Source: Schumannella soli (GTDB lineage: Bacteria > Actinomycetota > Actinomycetes > Actinomycetales > Microbacteriaceae). From it: 64,000 nt of DNA. Of the stretch, positions 34,188 to 41,971 are shown one piece after another. Made by a program: the position numbers and the translations under genes. The stretch is from contig NZ_VHQG01000005.1 of assembly GCF_006517435.1 (NCBI RefSeq), positions 327,222 to 391,221 of the forward strand, written 5' to 3'. The notes beneath the pieces are model-generated. The model was not told the origin of the DNA. It saw only the letters and a program-made list of their open reading frames with translations, and did not search any database. The first letter of the stretch is position 1. Every line of letters begins with the position of its first letter.

Positions 34188-35672
34188 ATGACCCAGACCC
34201 CGACCCAGGACATCCCCCTGGCTGCCGCCGACGGCGGCGGAGCGGACGGAGGCGGAGGTGCGAGCGCGCGTCAGCGCCACCCGAACGGGATCCTCGCCGT
34301 GCTCGCCTTCGCGGGCCTCGGGGCGTCGTTCATGCAGACGATCCTGATCCCGATCCAGGGCGAGCTGCCGCGGCTGCTGAACACCACGAGCGACAACACG
34401 GCGTGGGTCATCACGGCGACGCTCGTCGCGGCCGCGGTCTGCACCCCGGTCGCCGGGCGCCTCGGCGACATGTTCGGCAAGCGCCGCGTCGCGATGGTCC
34501 TCCTGCTGCTGCAGGCGATCGGCGCGATCGTCGCCGCGCTCTCGAACGACGTCGGCACGATGATCGTCGCGCGCGTGCTGCAGGGCATGGCGGCGGGCGT
34601 GATCCCGCTCGGCATCTCGATCCTGCGCGACGTGCTGCCGTCGAGGAAGCTGGGCTCGGGCATCGCCCTCGTCAGCGCCACGCTCGGCGTCGGCGGCGCG
34701 CTCGGGCTGCCGCTCAGCGCCGTCGTCGCCGAGAACCTCGACTGGCACGCGCTGTTCTGGGTCGCCGCCGGCATCGCCCTGCTCGCCTTCGCCGCCTACG
34801 CCCTGCTCGTGCCGGCGAGCACGCAGCGCACGCCGGGTCGCATCGACGTCGTCGGCATCATCGGCCTCGCGCTCGGTCTCGTCGGGGTGCTCATCGCGGT
34901 CTCGCGCGGCGGCGAATGGGGCTGGGGGGATGCGCGCACCCTGACCCTGCTGATCGGCGGCGTGGTCGTGCTGCTGATCTGGGGTGTGATCGAGCTGCGC
35001 GTGAAGGACCCGCTCGTCGACCTGCGCGTCAGCGTGCGCGGACCGGTGCTGCTGACAAACCTCGCCTCGGTCGCGATGGGCTTCGCGCTCTTCGCGTCGA
35101 ACGTGGTGCTGCCGCAGCTGCTCGAGCTGCCGCGGGCGACCGGCATCGGGCTCGGCCTGACCCTCACGGTCGCGGCGCTCATCCTCGCCCCCTCGGGCCT
35201 CGCGATGATGGCCATGTCGCCGGTCGCCGGTCGGGTCGAGCGGCGCTGGGGCCCGAAGCCGCTGCTCATCATCGGCGCCGCCGTGCTCGCGCTCGCCTAC
35301 GGTCTGGCGCTGCTGTTCCACGCCGAGGCGTGGCAGATCCTTCTCGTCAACATCGTGCTCGGCGTGGGCGTCGGCATGGGCTACGCGGCGATGCCCGCAC
35401 TCATCATGCAGGCCGTGCCCGCGCACGAGACCGGTGCGGCGAACGGGCTCAACGCGCTCATGCGCTCGCTCGGCACGAGCATCGCCTCGGCCGTCGCCGG
35501 CGCGATCCTCGCCCAGTCGGTCACGACCGTCGGCGGGGTCACCGGGCCGAGCGAGGGCGGATTCCTGCTCACGCTCGTGCTGGGGCTCGGGGCGGCGGTG
35601 GTCTGCGTGATCGTCGCGGCGTTCATCCCGCGTCCGCGCGCCGACGAGAAGGGCTCGATCGAGCTCGGCTGA
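34188..35672 (+). CDS. MFS drug/metabolite exporter (DHA2 type, 14 helices)
   Basis: A 494-residue major facilitator. After a Gly-rich cytoplasmic start come about 14 hydrophobic segments. Motif A appears as GRLGDMFGKRR (first half), ARVLQGMAAGVIPLG is the family motif B/C region, and the Gly-rich antiporter region GVGGALGLPLSAVV follows. The most likely role is proton-coupled export of a toxic compound under control of the divergent TetR. The ATG has a GAAGGACACCC leader. Confidence 0.9.
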   Translation: MTQTPTQDIPLAAADGGGADGGGGASARQRHPNGILAVLAFAGLGASFMQTILIPIQGELPRLLNTTSDNTAWVITATLVAAAVCTPVAGRLGDMFGKRRVAMVLLLLQAIGAIVAALSNDVGTMIVARVLQGMAAGVIPLGISILRDVLPSRKLGSGIALVSATLGVGGALGLPLSAVVAENLDWHALFWVAAGIALLAFAAYALLVPASTQRTPGRIDVVGIIGLALGLVGVLIAVSRGGEWGWGDARTLTLLIGGVVVLLIWGVIELRVKDPLVDLRVSVRGPVLLTNLASVAMGFALFASNVVLPQLLELPRATGIGLGLTLTVAALILAPSGLAMMAMSPVAGRVERRWGPKPLLIIGAAVLALAYGLALLFHAEAWQILLVNIVLGVGVGMGYAAMPALIMQAVPAHETGAANGLNALMRSLGTSIASAVAGAILAQSVTTVGGVTGPSEGGFLLTLVLGLGAAVVCVIVAAFIPRPRADEKGSIELG

Positions 35673-35842
35673 GTGGACGAGGCGGAAGCCCGGCTCGGCT
35701 CGTCCGAGGACGCGCCGGGCATCCGCGCGGGCGCGCCGACATCGCGCAGGTGGACGGCGCGGTGAGAAGCGCTCGCTCGCGGGTCGCGCAGTTCGGTGGG
35801 CGTCTGGTCGGGGCCGTCCTGAGGGCCGGCTGGCACGCTCGC

Positions 35843-35869
35843 GACCAGGGGGACCAGGGGGACCAGGGG
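35843..35869 (+). repeat. Tandem 9-bp repeat (3 copies)
   Basis: Three perfect copies of GACCAGGGG in the 231-base gap between the MFS gene and the convergent DUF222/HNH gene. The rest of that gap shows no gene, and I see no convincing terminator in it. Confidence 0.85.
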
Positions 35870-35903
35870 CGCGCTGGCGACGCGTTCGAGCGCGCGCGGT
35901 CGA

Positions 35904-37424
35904 TCAGAAGGGTGCGGGGTCGAGTGCGACGCCGAGGTCGATCTCGAGCAGCTCGAAGAAGCGGTCGAGAGCGTCCGGGTCGGGGTCGATCGGGATATGC
36001 AGGATCGATGTCGCGGCTGCGACGTCGGGCGGTTCGGGTGGGGTGCGGCTCTCGGGTGGGGTCGGCGGATCGGGCGAGTCGACGAGGTCCGGTGGGTCGG
36101 GTTGGGCCGGCGGTGTCGGCGAGGTGGTCGTCGTCGTGGGAGTGAATGCCACTGCGGGGATCGGTGCGTTCTCGCGGTAGATCCGTCCGGTCTCGGAGGT
36201 CCACTCCAGAACGCCGCCCGGGAGCTGCCGCACGGTCCATCCGGTGAATTGCTTCATGGAGTGGTGGCGTTGGCAGAGGTGGGCGAGGTTGCTGAGGGCG
36301 GTGGGGCCGCCGAGGGCGTGGTCGTGGGTGTGGTCGAGTTCGCAGCGGATGGCGGCGGTGCGGCATCCGGGGAAGCGGCAGTGCTGGTCGCGGGCGCGCA
36401 GGTGCCGGCGTTGCGCCCAGGCGGGTCGGTAGGTGTCGACGGCGATCACGGTGCCGGAGGCGGGGTCGGTGAGCATGCGGGTGAGCGTGGGCGCGTTGCG
36501 GGCGAGGCGGCGCGCGGTGCCAGCGTCGATCGGGGAGCGTCCGATCAGGTCGGCGGGGTTCTCGTCGTGACCGACGAGTGCGAGCGCGGGGACGACGACC
36601 TGCACCTGAGCGCGGATCGCGCCGAGCGCACCTTCCCGGTCGCCGTGCCGTGTCGGGTCGAGTGCGGGTGTCCCGGCGAGCAGCAGATCGGCGAACACGT
36701 CGGCGCGGATCTGGTCGATCCCGCGCCGGTCGGGCTCGGCGGTGGCGGCGTCGTCGGCGGCGCTCAGGTCGCGGGCGTCTTTGACGGTCTGTCCCATGCG
36801 GGTGAGGCGGTCGAGGATCGCGTCGCCGATCACCGTCGGGACCGTGGCGACGAGATCGCACATCCCGTCCCGTCCGGGGTACACGCGCACGCACCGTGAC
36901 CGGGCGGCCTCGGTGTGTCGTTCGGTGAGGGTTCGTGCGGCGAGCTGCTCGGCGTAGATCTCGAGCCCGGCCCGCACCCGGTTCGGGGTGTCGTACAGGC
37001 TGCGGTCGAGGGCTTCGGTCTCGAACTCGGCCCGCCGCTCGACCGGCACGACCCGTCCTGTGGCGACGATGACGTTCACGTGACCGCGGCTGATCAGGCC
37101 CGCCTCCCACGCATCCAGGGCGTTCGGGTAGTGCTCGACCATCTCGCGGGCGTCGCCGATGCGCGCCTGCACGGTGCGATCCGAGAGTCGCAGCACCCCG
37201 CCGAGCTCGGCCGCGACCGCCCGGAGTGCCATGTCGTGCGCCTTCACGCTCGCCCGCGACCCCGCCGCCTCACGGTCGGCGTGCTGCCCCGCGCGAGCCA
37301 GCGCCCGCACCTGCGCGACCTCTGCCGCTGCGACACGACTCGCGGCATCCTGCACCTCGACGACCAGCGCCTCGAGCGCGGCGGGTGCACCATCGCTGTC
37401 GGGGATCGTCGGGGGCTTCTCCAT
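35904..37424 (-). CDS. DUF222 / HNH endonuclease-like protein (13E12 repeat family)
   Basis: A 506-residue protein: DUF222 domain (about 15-290), then an HNH nuclease module with zinc cysteines CRFPGC (Cys349), CELDHTHDHALGG carrying the catalytic His, and LCQRHHSMK (to about 405), then a Pro/Thr-rich tail (about 435-475). This family occurs in several copies in many actinobacterial genomes and is often linked to mobile DNA, but its role is unproven. No neighbouring intron, intein or transposase is seen. An in-frame GTG at 37457 is an alternative start. Confidence 0.87.
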   Translation of the reverse strand: MEKPPTIPDSDGAPAALEALVVEVQDAASRVAAAEVAQVRALARAGQHADREAAGSRASVKAHDMALRAVAAELGGVLRLSDRTVQARIGDAREMVEHYPNALDAWEAGLISRGHVNVIVATGRVVPVERRAEFETEALDRSLYDTPNRVRAGLEIYAEQLAARTLTERHTEAARSRCVRVYPGRDGMCDLVATVPTVIGDAILDRLTRMGQTVKDARDLSAADDAATAEPDRRGIDQIRADVFADLLLAGTPALDPTRHGDREGALGAIRAQVQVVVPALALVGHDENPADLIGRSPIDAGTARRLARNAPTLTRMLTDPASGTVIAVDTYRPAWAQRRHLRARDQHCRFPGCRTAAIRCELDHTHDHALGGPTALSNLAHLCQRHHSMKQFTGWTVRQLPGGVLEWTSETGRIYRENAPIPAVAFTPTTTTTSPTPPAQPDPPDLVDSPDPPTPPESRTPPEPPDVAAATSILHIPIDPDPDALDRFFELLEIDLGVALDPAPF

Positions 37425-37655
37425 ACCCACACCGTGACAGGCGCCACCGACATTCACCGGGACAGGATGCGAGATCAGAACCGCCGGTCACGGCCGCTTT
37501 ACGCCGCATGAACCACCGACATCGCCGATTGCATCTCAGCCGCATGCGCGCGCGGGGCACGCCCAGTCCGCCGACATCTCACACGGTCAGCGCGCGTCCC
37601 GTCGTCGCCCCGTCGACGCGCTCCGACACCCCTGGCCAAGCCCGCCCGCGCGGCC

Positions 37656-37661
37656 TAGCCT
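37656..37661 (+). promoter_or_regulatory. -10 box TAGCCT upstream of the RibD/DHFR-like gene
   Basis: TAGCCT in the 317-base gap 37425-37741, giving a leader of about 75 bases that ends in GAAGGAG before the ATG at 37742. Nothing else is recognised in this gap. Confidence 0.3.
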
Positions 37662-37741
37662 GGCCGCACATCCGCCCGTTCCGTCGGCCGTGACGATCGC
37701 CGCGTGCCGCGCCGGGTGATCCGAGCGGCGAAGGAGCCGAC

Positions 37742-38407
37742 ATGAGCGAGATCGTGGTGCAGGAGTTCATGACCCTCGACGGCGTCATCCAGGGGCCGGG
37801 CGGCGACGGGGAGGACGAGGAGGGCGACTTCCCCTACAGCGGCTGGCAGATGGATTACGACGCCGACCACTTCGCCTCCGGCGACGGGGCGGGAGGCGCG
37901 AACGGCGCCGAGGGCACCGCCGGTGACGAGGGCGACGGCCTCATCGCCGAGTGGGAGAGCCGCACCGGCGCACTGCTGCTCGGCCGCAAGACCTACGACA
38001 TCTGGGCGCGCGCGTGGGGCGTCTGGAGCGAAGACGAGCCGGGGCTCATGGGCGAGTTCACCCGCCGCTACAACCGCGTCACCAAGTTCGTCGCGTCGTC
38101 GACGCTGATCGATCCGAGCTGGAAGAACACGGTCGTCGTGCGGGATGTCGCGAGCGAGGTCGCCGAGCTGAAGCAGCGCACCGACATCGACGGCGAGATC
38201 CGCGTCTGGGGCAGCGCCGACCTCATCCGCTCGCTCGGCGAGCACGACCTGGTCGACGAGTACCGACTGATCGTCTACCCGGTCGTGCTCGGCACGGGCA
38301 AGAAGCTGTTCCCCGAGGGCTTCGCGCTGAGCCGCTTCACGGTCGCCGAGACGCGGCCGCTCACCTCGGGGGCGGTCGTCAACGTGTACCGGCGCGAGCG
38401 CGACTGA
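37742..38407 (+). CDS. Dihydrofolate reductase-like protein (RibD C-terminal family)
   Basis: A 221-residue stand-alone RibD-C domain reductase, a family with the dihydrofolate-reductase fold. Visible parts are VQEFMTLDGVIQGPGG, LLLGRKTYDIWA, IRVWGSADLIRSL and VYPVVLGTGKKLFPEG. Such proteins bind NADPH, but their substrates are mostly unknown; it need not be in folate or riboflavin synthesis. An acidic Gly-rich insertion (about 18-60) separates the first strand from the core. GAAGGAG precedes the ATG. Confidence 0.87.
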   Translation: MSEIVVQEFMTLDGVIQGPGGDGEDEEGDFPYSGWQMDYDADHFASGDGAGGANGAEGTAGDEGDGLIAEWESRTGALLLGRKTYDIWARAWGVWSEDEPGLMGEFTRRYNRVTKFVASSTLIDPSWKNTVVVRDVASEVAELKQRTDIDGEIRVWGSADLIRSLGEHDLVDEYRLIVYPVVLGTGKKLFPEGFALSRFTVAETRPLTSGAVVNVYRRERD

Positions 38408-38531
38408 GGCGGGGCGGGCGGGCGACGACGGGCGGCTTCGGGCGGCGGATGCGGGCGCAGGTCGGCGGATGCGGGCGGTCCGCCCGCGCGGTCGTGGCCT
38501 GCGCCGACGTCACGGCGTCGGTCGGCGGCTC

Positions 38532-38537
38532 TACGCT
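38532..38537 (+). promoter_or_regulatory. -10 box TACGCT, leaderless geometry
   Basis: TACGCT, six bases, then ATG at 38544; no Shine-Dalgarno sequence is present. Confidence 0.5.
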
Positions 38538-38543
38538 CGCGAC

Positions 38544-39323
38544 ATGAGCGACGTCGACGTGCATCCCGCTTCGGGCAGCGGCTCCGCCGCGGGCTCGGGC
38601 CCCTCCGCCGACGCGGCAGCGTCCGTGCCGCTTCCCGCCGCCCCGACGGCCCCCGTGCCGACCGCCCCGGTCGCCGACGCCGCCGTGCGGCTGGGCGTGC
38701 CGCTGCGCTGGGCCCCGCCGTCGCTGAACCCGCTGCTGCCCGAGCGCCCCTTCAGCGGACCGGCCGCACCGGTGACGCACCTCGGCAGCGTCGACGTCAT
38801 CCTCGAGGTGATCGATGACGCGCGCCCCGGCGACGTGCTCGTGATCGACAACGGCGGACGCCCCGACGAGTCGTGCATCGGCGACCTGATCGTGGCCGAG
38901 GCGGCCCTCGCGGGCATCGCGGGCATCGTGCTGTGGGGACTGCACCGCGACACGGCGGAGCTGCGGCGGCTCGGGCTGCCGGTGCACAGCCTCGGCGCGC
39001 TCCCGACGGGGCCGCGCCGCGTTCCGCCCGCGGGATCGGCCATGCGCGTCGCAAGCATCGACGGGGTGCTCGTGCACGGCGGCGAGCTGGTCGTCGCCGA
39101 TGACGACGGCGTCCTGCTCCTGCCGGCCGACCGTGCAGACGAGGTGCTGGACGAGGCCCGACGCATCCAGGCCGTCGAGTCCCGCCAGGCCGAGCTGATG
39201 CGGGGCGGGCGCTCGCTGCGCGAGCAGCTCGACTTCGCCGCATACCGCGCCGCGCAGCGCGCCGACCCCGCGCTCACGCTGCGCGCCTACCTGGCCGCGC
39301 GCGGGGCGGCGGTCGAGACCTGA
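38544..39323 (+). CDS. RraA-like family protein
   Basis: A 259-residue protein of the RraA/HMG-aldolase family: PGDVLVIDNGGRPDESCIGD, AEAALAGIAGIVLWGLHRD, LRRLGLPVHSLG and an ADDDGVLLLP strand follow the family pattern. The usual DG(x)RD active-site segment reads GLHRD, so the Asp before Gly is lost while Arg-Asp is kept. Members are 4-hydroxy-4-methyl-2-oxoglutarate aldolases or RNase E-binding inhibitors, and the actual role here is open. The first 45 residues are a low-complexity Ala/Pro stretch. The folE operon follows 73 bases downstream with its own promoter. Confidence 0.8.
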   Translation: MSDVDVHPASGSGSAAGSGPSADAAASVPLPAAPTAPVPTAPVADAAVRLGVPLRWAPPSLNPLLPERPFSGPAAPVTHLGSVDVILEVIDDARPGDVLVIDNGGRPDESCIGDLIVAEAALAGIAGIVLWGLHRDTAELRRLGLPVHSLGALPTGPRRVPPAGSAMRVASIDGVLVHGGELVVADDDGVLLLPADRADEVLDEARRIQAVESRQAELMRGGRSLREQLDFAAYRAAQRADPALTLRAYLAARGAAVET

Positions 39324-39384
39324 GCGGACACCGCGGGTCGCGTCGCGCGCCGTCACCGGCCCGGCTCGTGTCGCCCGCGCGCGG

Positions 39385-39390
39385 TACCGT
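39385..39390 (+). promoter_or_regulatory. -10 box TACCGT of folE, leaderless geometry
   Basis: TACCGT, six bases, then the ATG of the GTP cyclohydrolase gene; probably drives the three-gene folE-folP-reductase row. Confidence 0.5.
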
Positions 39391-39396
39391 CGAGGC

Positions 39397-39996
39397 ATGA
39401 CCCCGTCCGAGGCCGTGCCCGACGCCGTGCCCTTCGACCTCCCCTCCGGGGAGCGAGCCGTCGCCGAGCTGCTGCGGGCCCTCGGGCAGGACCCCGACGA
39501 GGAGCGTCTGCGTCGCACGCCCGAGCGCTTCGTGCAGATGCTCGCGAACGCGATCCAGCGCGATCCGCTGCCGCCGGCGTCGTTCATCGACGGACCGGCC
39601 TCGCGCGACCTCGTCGTGGTGCACGGCATCCCGTTCCGCTCGCTGTGCGAGCACCACCTGCTGCCGTTCCGCGGCGTCGCGCACGTCGGCTACCTGCCGG
39701 GCGAGCGCCTCGTCGGCGTCTCGCTTCCGGTGCGGGTCGTCGAGCACTTCGCCCGCGGCCTGCAGCTGCAGGAGCGCCTGACCGAGCAGGTCGCCGACTG
39801 GCTGGATGCGAACCTCGAGGCCCGCGGCGTCGGCGTCGTGATCGAGGCCGAGCACCAGTGCATGTCGTTCCGCGGCATCGGCGACGCGGGCACGACACTG
39901 CTGACGAGCGCCTTCCGCGGCGAGGTGACCGCGCTGCCGTCGCCGTTCGGGGCGATCGCCACGGCCGCGGGCGACGCGGCGCCCGCCGCGGAGTGA
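39397..39996 (+). CDS. folE: GTP cyclohydrolase I
   Basis: A 199-residue enzyme for the first step of tetrahydrofolate/pterin synthesis (GTP to 7,8-dihydroneopterin triphosphate). The zinc ligands Cys84 and His87 (LCEHHLLPF) and Cys155 (AEHQCM), and QERLTEQVADWL, are intact. The usual VGLSKLAR-type segment reads VGVSLPVR, a departure worth noting. It is four bases from the folP-like gene. Confidence 0.93.
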   Translation: MTPSEAVPDAVPFDLPSGERAVAELLRALGQDPDEERLRRTPERFVQMLANAIQRDPLPPASFIDGPASRDLVVVHGIPFRSLCEHHLLPFRGVAHVGYLPGERLVGVSLPVRVVEHFARGLQLQERLTEQVADWLDANLEARGVGVVIEAEHQCMSFRGIGDAGTTLLTSAFRGEVTALPSPFGAIATAAGDAAPAAE

Positions 39997-40000
39997 CGAG

Positions 40001-40879
40001 GTGACCGCGCAGCGCATCGGCCGACGCGAGTTCGACTTCGCGCGGCAGGTCGCGGTGATGGCCGTCATCAACCGCACCCCCGACTCCTTCTTCGATCAGG
40101 GCGCGACCTTCGCCCTCGACCGTGCCGTCGCCGCCGCCGTGCGCGCGGCCGAGCAGGGCGCGGACTGGGTCGACATCGGCGGGGTGCCCTTCGGGCGCGG
40201 ACCGGCGGTCTCGACCGACGAGGAGATCGACCGCGTCGCCCCGGTCATCGCGGGCGTCGCCGCCGAGACGGATGTCGTCATCTCGGTCGATACGAACAAG
40301 GCCGCCGTCGCGCGCGCCGCGATCGAGGCGGGCGCCGCCGTCATCAACGACACGAGCGGACTCGGCGATCCCGACATGGCGGCCGTCGTCGCCGGCAGCG
40401 ACGCGAACCTCGTGATCACGCACAGCGTCGGTCCGCCGCGCGAGGAGAAGCCGGCCGCGCACTACGGCGATGTCGTGGACGAGGTGCGCGCCTTCCTGGG
40501 CGAGCGCGTCGCGCTGGCGGAGGCGGCGGGCATCCCGCGCGGGCGGCTCATCGTCGACCCCGGTCACGACCTCGACAAGAACACGCTGCACTCGCTCGAG
40601 CTGACCCGGCGCATCCACGAGCTCACCGCACTCGACCTGCCGCTGCTCGTGGCCGTCTCGAACAAGGACTTCATCGGCGAGACGATCGACCGCGAGAAGA
40701 AGGACCGCCTCGCCGGGTCGCTCGCCGCGATGGTGGCCTGCATCCTCGGCGGCGCGCGCATCGTGCGCATGCACGACGTCGAGGCGAGCATGGACGCGGT
40801 GCGCATGACCGAGGCGATCCTCGGGCTGCGGGCCCCCGTGCGGCTCGAGCACAACACCCACCCGACTCGCAACGTCTGA
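40001..40879 (+). CDS. folP: Dihydropteroate synthase-like protein
   Basis: A 292-residue pterin-binding TIM barrel. VMAVINRTPDSFFDQGATF, SVDTNKAAVARAAIEAGAAVINDTSG and the LIVDPGHDLDKN segment match dihydropteroate synthase, which joins a pterin pyrophosphate and p-aminobenzoate. The sequence is divergent: the family's HMRG-type loop reads THSVG and the usual DPGIGFGK is DPGHDLDK, with the lysine retained. It may be the second, FolP2-like type found in actinobacteria. GTG start, four bases after folE, within a clear operon. Confidence 0.85.
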   Translation: MTAQRIGRREFDFARQVAVMAVINRTPDSFFDQGATFALDRAVAAAVRAAEQGADWVDIGGVPFGRGPAVSTDEEIDRVAPVIAGVAAETDVVISVDTNKAAVARAAIEAGAAVINDTSGLGDPDMAAVVAGSDANLVITHSVGPPREEKPAAHYGDVVDEVRAFLGERVALAEAAGIPRGRLIVDPGHDLDKNTLHSLELTRRIHELTALDLPLLVAVSNKDFIGETIDREKKDRLAGSLAAMVACILGGARIVRMHDVEASMDAVRMTEAILGLRAPVRLEHNTHPTRNV

Positions 40880-40894
40880 CGAGCGGAGGCTCTC

Positions 40895-41746
40895 GTGACG
40901 ACCCGCATCGACCGACTCTGGCCCGATCCGCTCGACGGGCTCGGCGACGATGACCTGCTCGCGACCTACGCGCCGCCGCTCGGTGCGAGCGCGTACCGGG
41001 CGGGTGCCGACGGTGGGCGATCGGGCGGTGAGGATGCCGGTGGTGCGGATCCGCGTGTCAGCGACAGCGCCGATGACAGCGCGGGCGACGGCGCCTGGCT
41101 GCGGCTGAACTTCGTGTCGAGCCTCGACGGCGCCGCGACCCGCGAGGGACTCTCCGGTGGGCTCGGCCGCGGTGGCGACAAGCGGGTGTTCGATCTGCAG
41201 CGGCGCTGGGCCGACGTCGTGCTCGTCGGGGCCGGAACCGCCCGCGCCGAGGGCTACGGAGCGATGGCGCTCGACGACGAGGCCGTCGCCTGGCGTCGCG
41301 CGCAGGGGCTCGCACCGCATCCGGTGTTCGCTCTCGTCACCGGCCGGCTCGACCTGGACCCGGCATCGCCGATCTTCGCCGAGGCGCCGGTGCGTCCGCT
41401 CGTCTACACGGTCGCGAGTGCGCCCGCCGAGGCTCGTTCGGCGCTCAGCGCGGTCGCCGAGGTGGTGGATGCGGGCGAGACGTCGGTCGACCCGGCCCAC
41501 GTGCGCGCCGACCTCGCCGCGCGCGGGCTGCTGCGCATCCACGCGGAGGGCGGACCGAGCCTCTTCGGCGCCTTCCTCACGGCGGGCGTCGTCGACGAGC
41601 TCTGCCTCACGATCGCGCCCACGGTCGAGGGCGGCTCCGCCGGCCGCATCGCCCACGCCGACGCGGCCGCCCCGACCGACATGCGCCCGGCCTCGGTGCT
41701 GCTCTCCGGGGACGGCGAGCTGCTGCTGCGCCACGTGCGCGCCTGA
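40895..41746 (+). CDS. Pyrimidine reductase-family protein (RibD C-terminal-like)
   Basis: A 283-residue RibD-C reductase. LRLNFVSSLDGAAT, VVLVGAGTARAEGYG, LRIHAEGGPSLFGAFLTA and VDELCLTIAPTVEGG match the riboflavin 5-amino-6-(ribosylamino)uracil reductase fold, but there is no deaminase domain. An acidic Gly/Asp insertion (about 35-66) precedes the core. As third gene after folE and folP (15 bases downstream) it could reduce a pterin or dihydrofolate rather than act in riboflavin synthesis, by inference. GTG start. Confidence 0.8.
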   Translation: MTTRIDRLWPDPLDGLGDDDLLATYAPPLGASAYRAGADGGRSGGEDAGGADPRVSDSADDSAGDGAWLRLNFVSSLDGAATREGLSGGLGRGGDKRVFDLQRRWADVVLVGAGTARAEGYGAMALDDEAVAWRRAQGLAPHPVFALVTGRLDLDPASPIFAEAPVRPLVYTVASAPAEARSALSAVAEVVDAGETSVDPAHVRADLAARGLLRIHAEGGPSLFGAFLTAGVVDELCLTIAPTVEGGSAGRIAHADAAAPTDMRPASVLLSGDGELLLRHVRA

Positions 41747-41852
41747 GCCGTCGAGCCCTCGCCGGCCCGAGCCGAGACCTTCGTCGTCTCCGACGATGTC
41801 GTCCACCCTCGAACTGGGGTCACCCGCGGCGGGCGACGATCTTCCGAGGACT

Positions 41853-41880
41853 CGGACGATGCTCAGCCGACTGCGATACT
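41853..41880 (+). promoter_or_regulatory. Promoter CGGACG-N16-GATACT of the second surface-protein gene
   Basis: CGGACG (41853-41858), a 16-base spacer with CTCAG, and GATACT (41875-41880) followed by TCGA, about 90 bases before the ATG at 41972. It matches the element at 11385-11412 in spacing and in GACG, CTCAG, GATACT and CGA. Confidence 0.45.
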
Positions 41881-41971
41881 TCGAGCAGCCCGACTCCCCA
41901 GCTCCGCGCGTCCTCGTCTGCCCGGTTCCTGTCGTGCGACCCGAACCCGCTGTCCGACGAGGCTGGAGACC

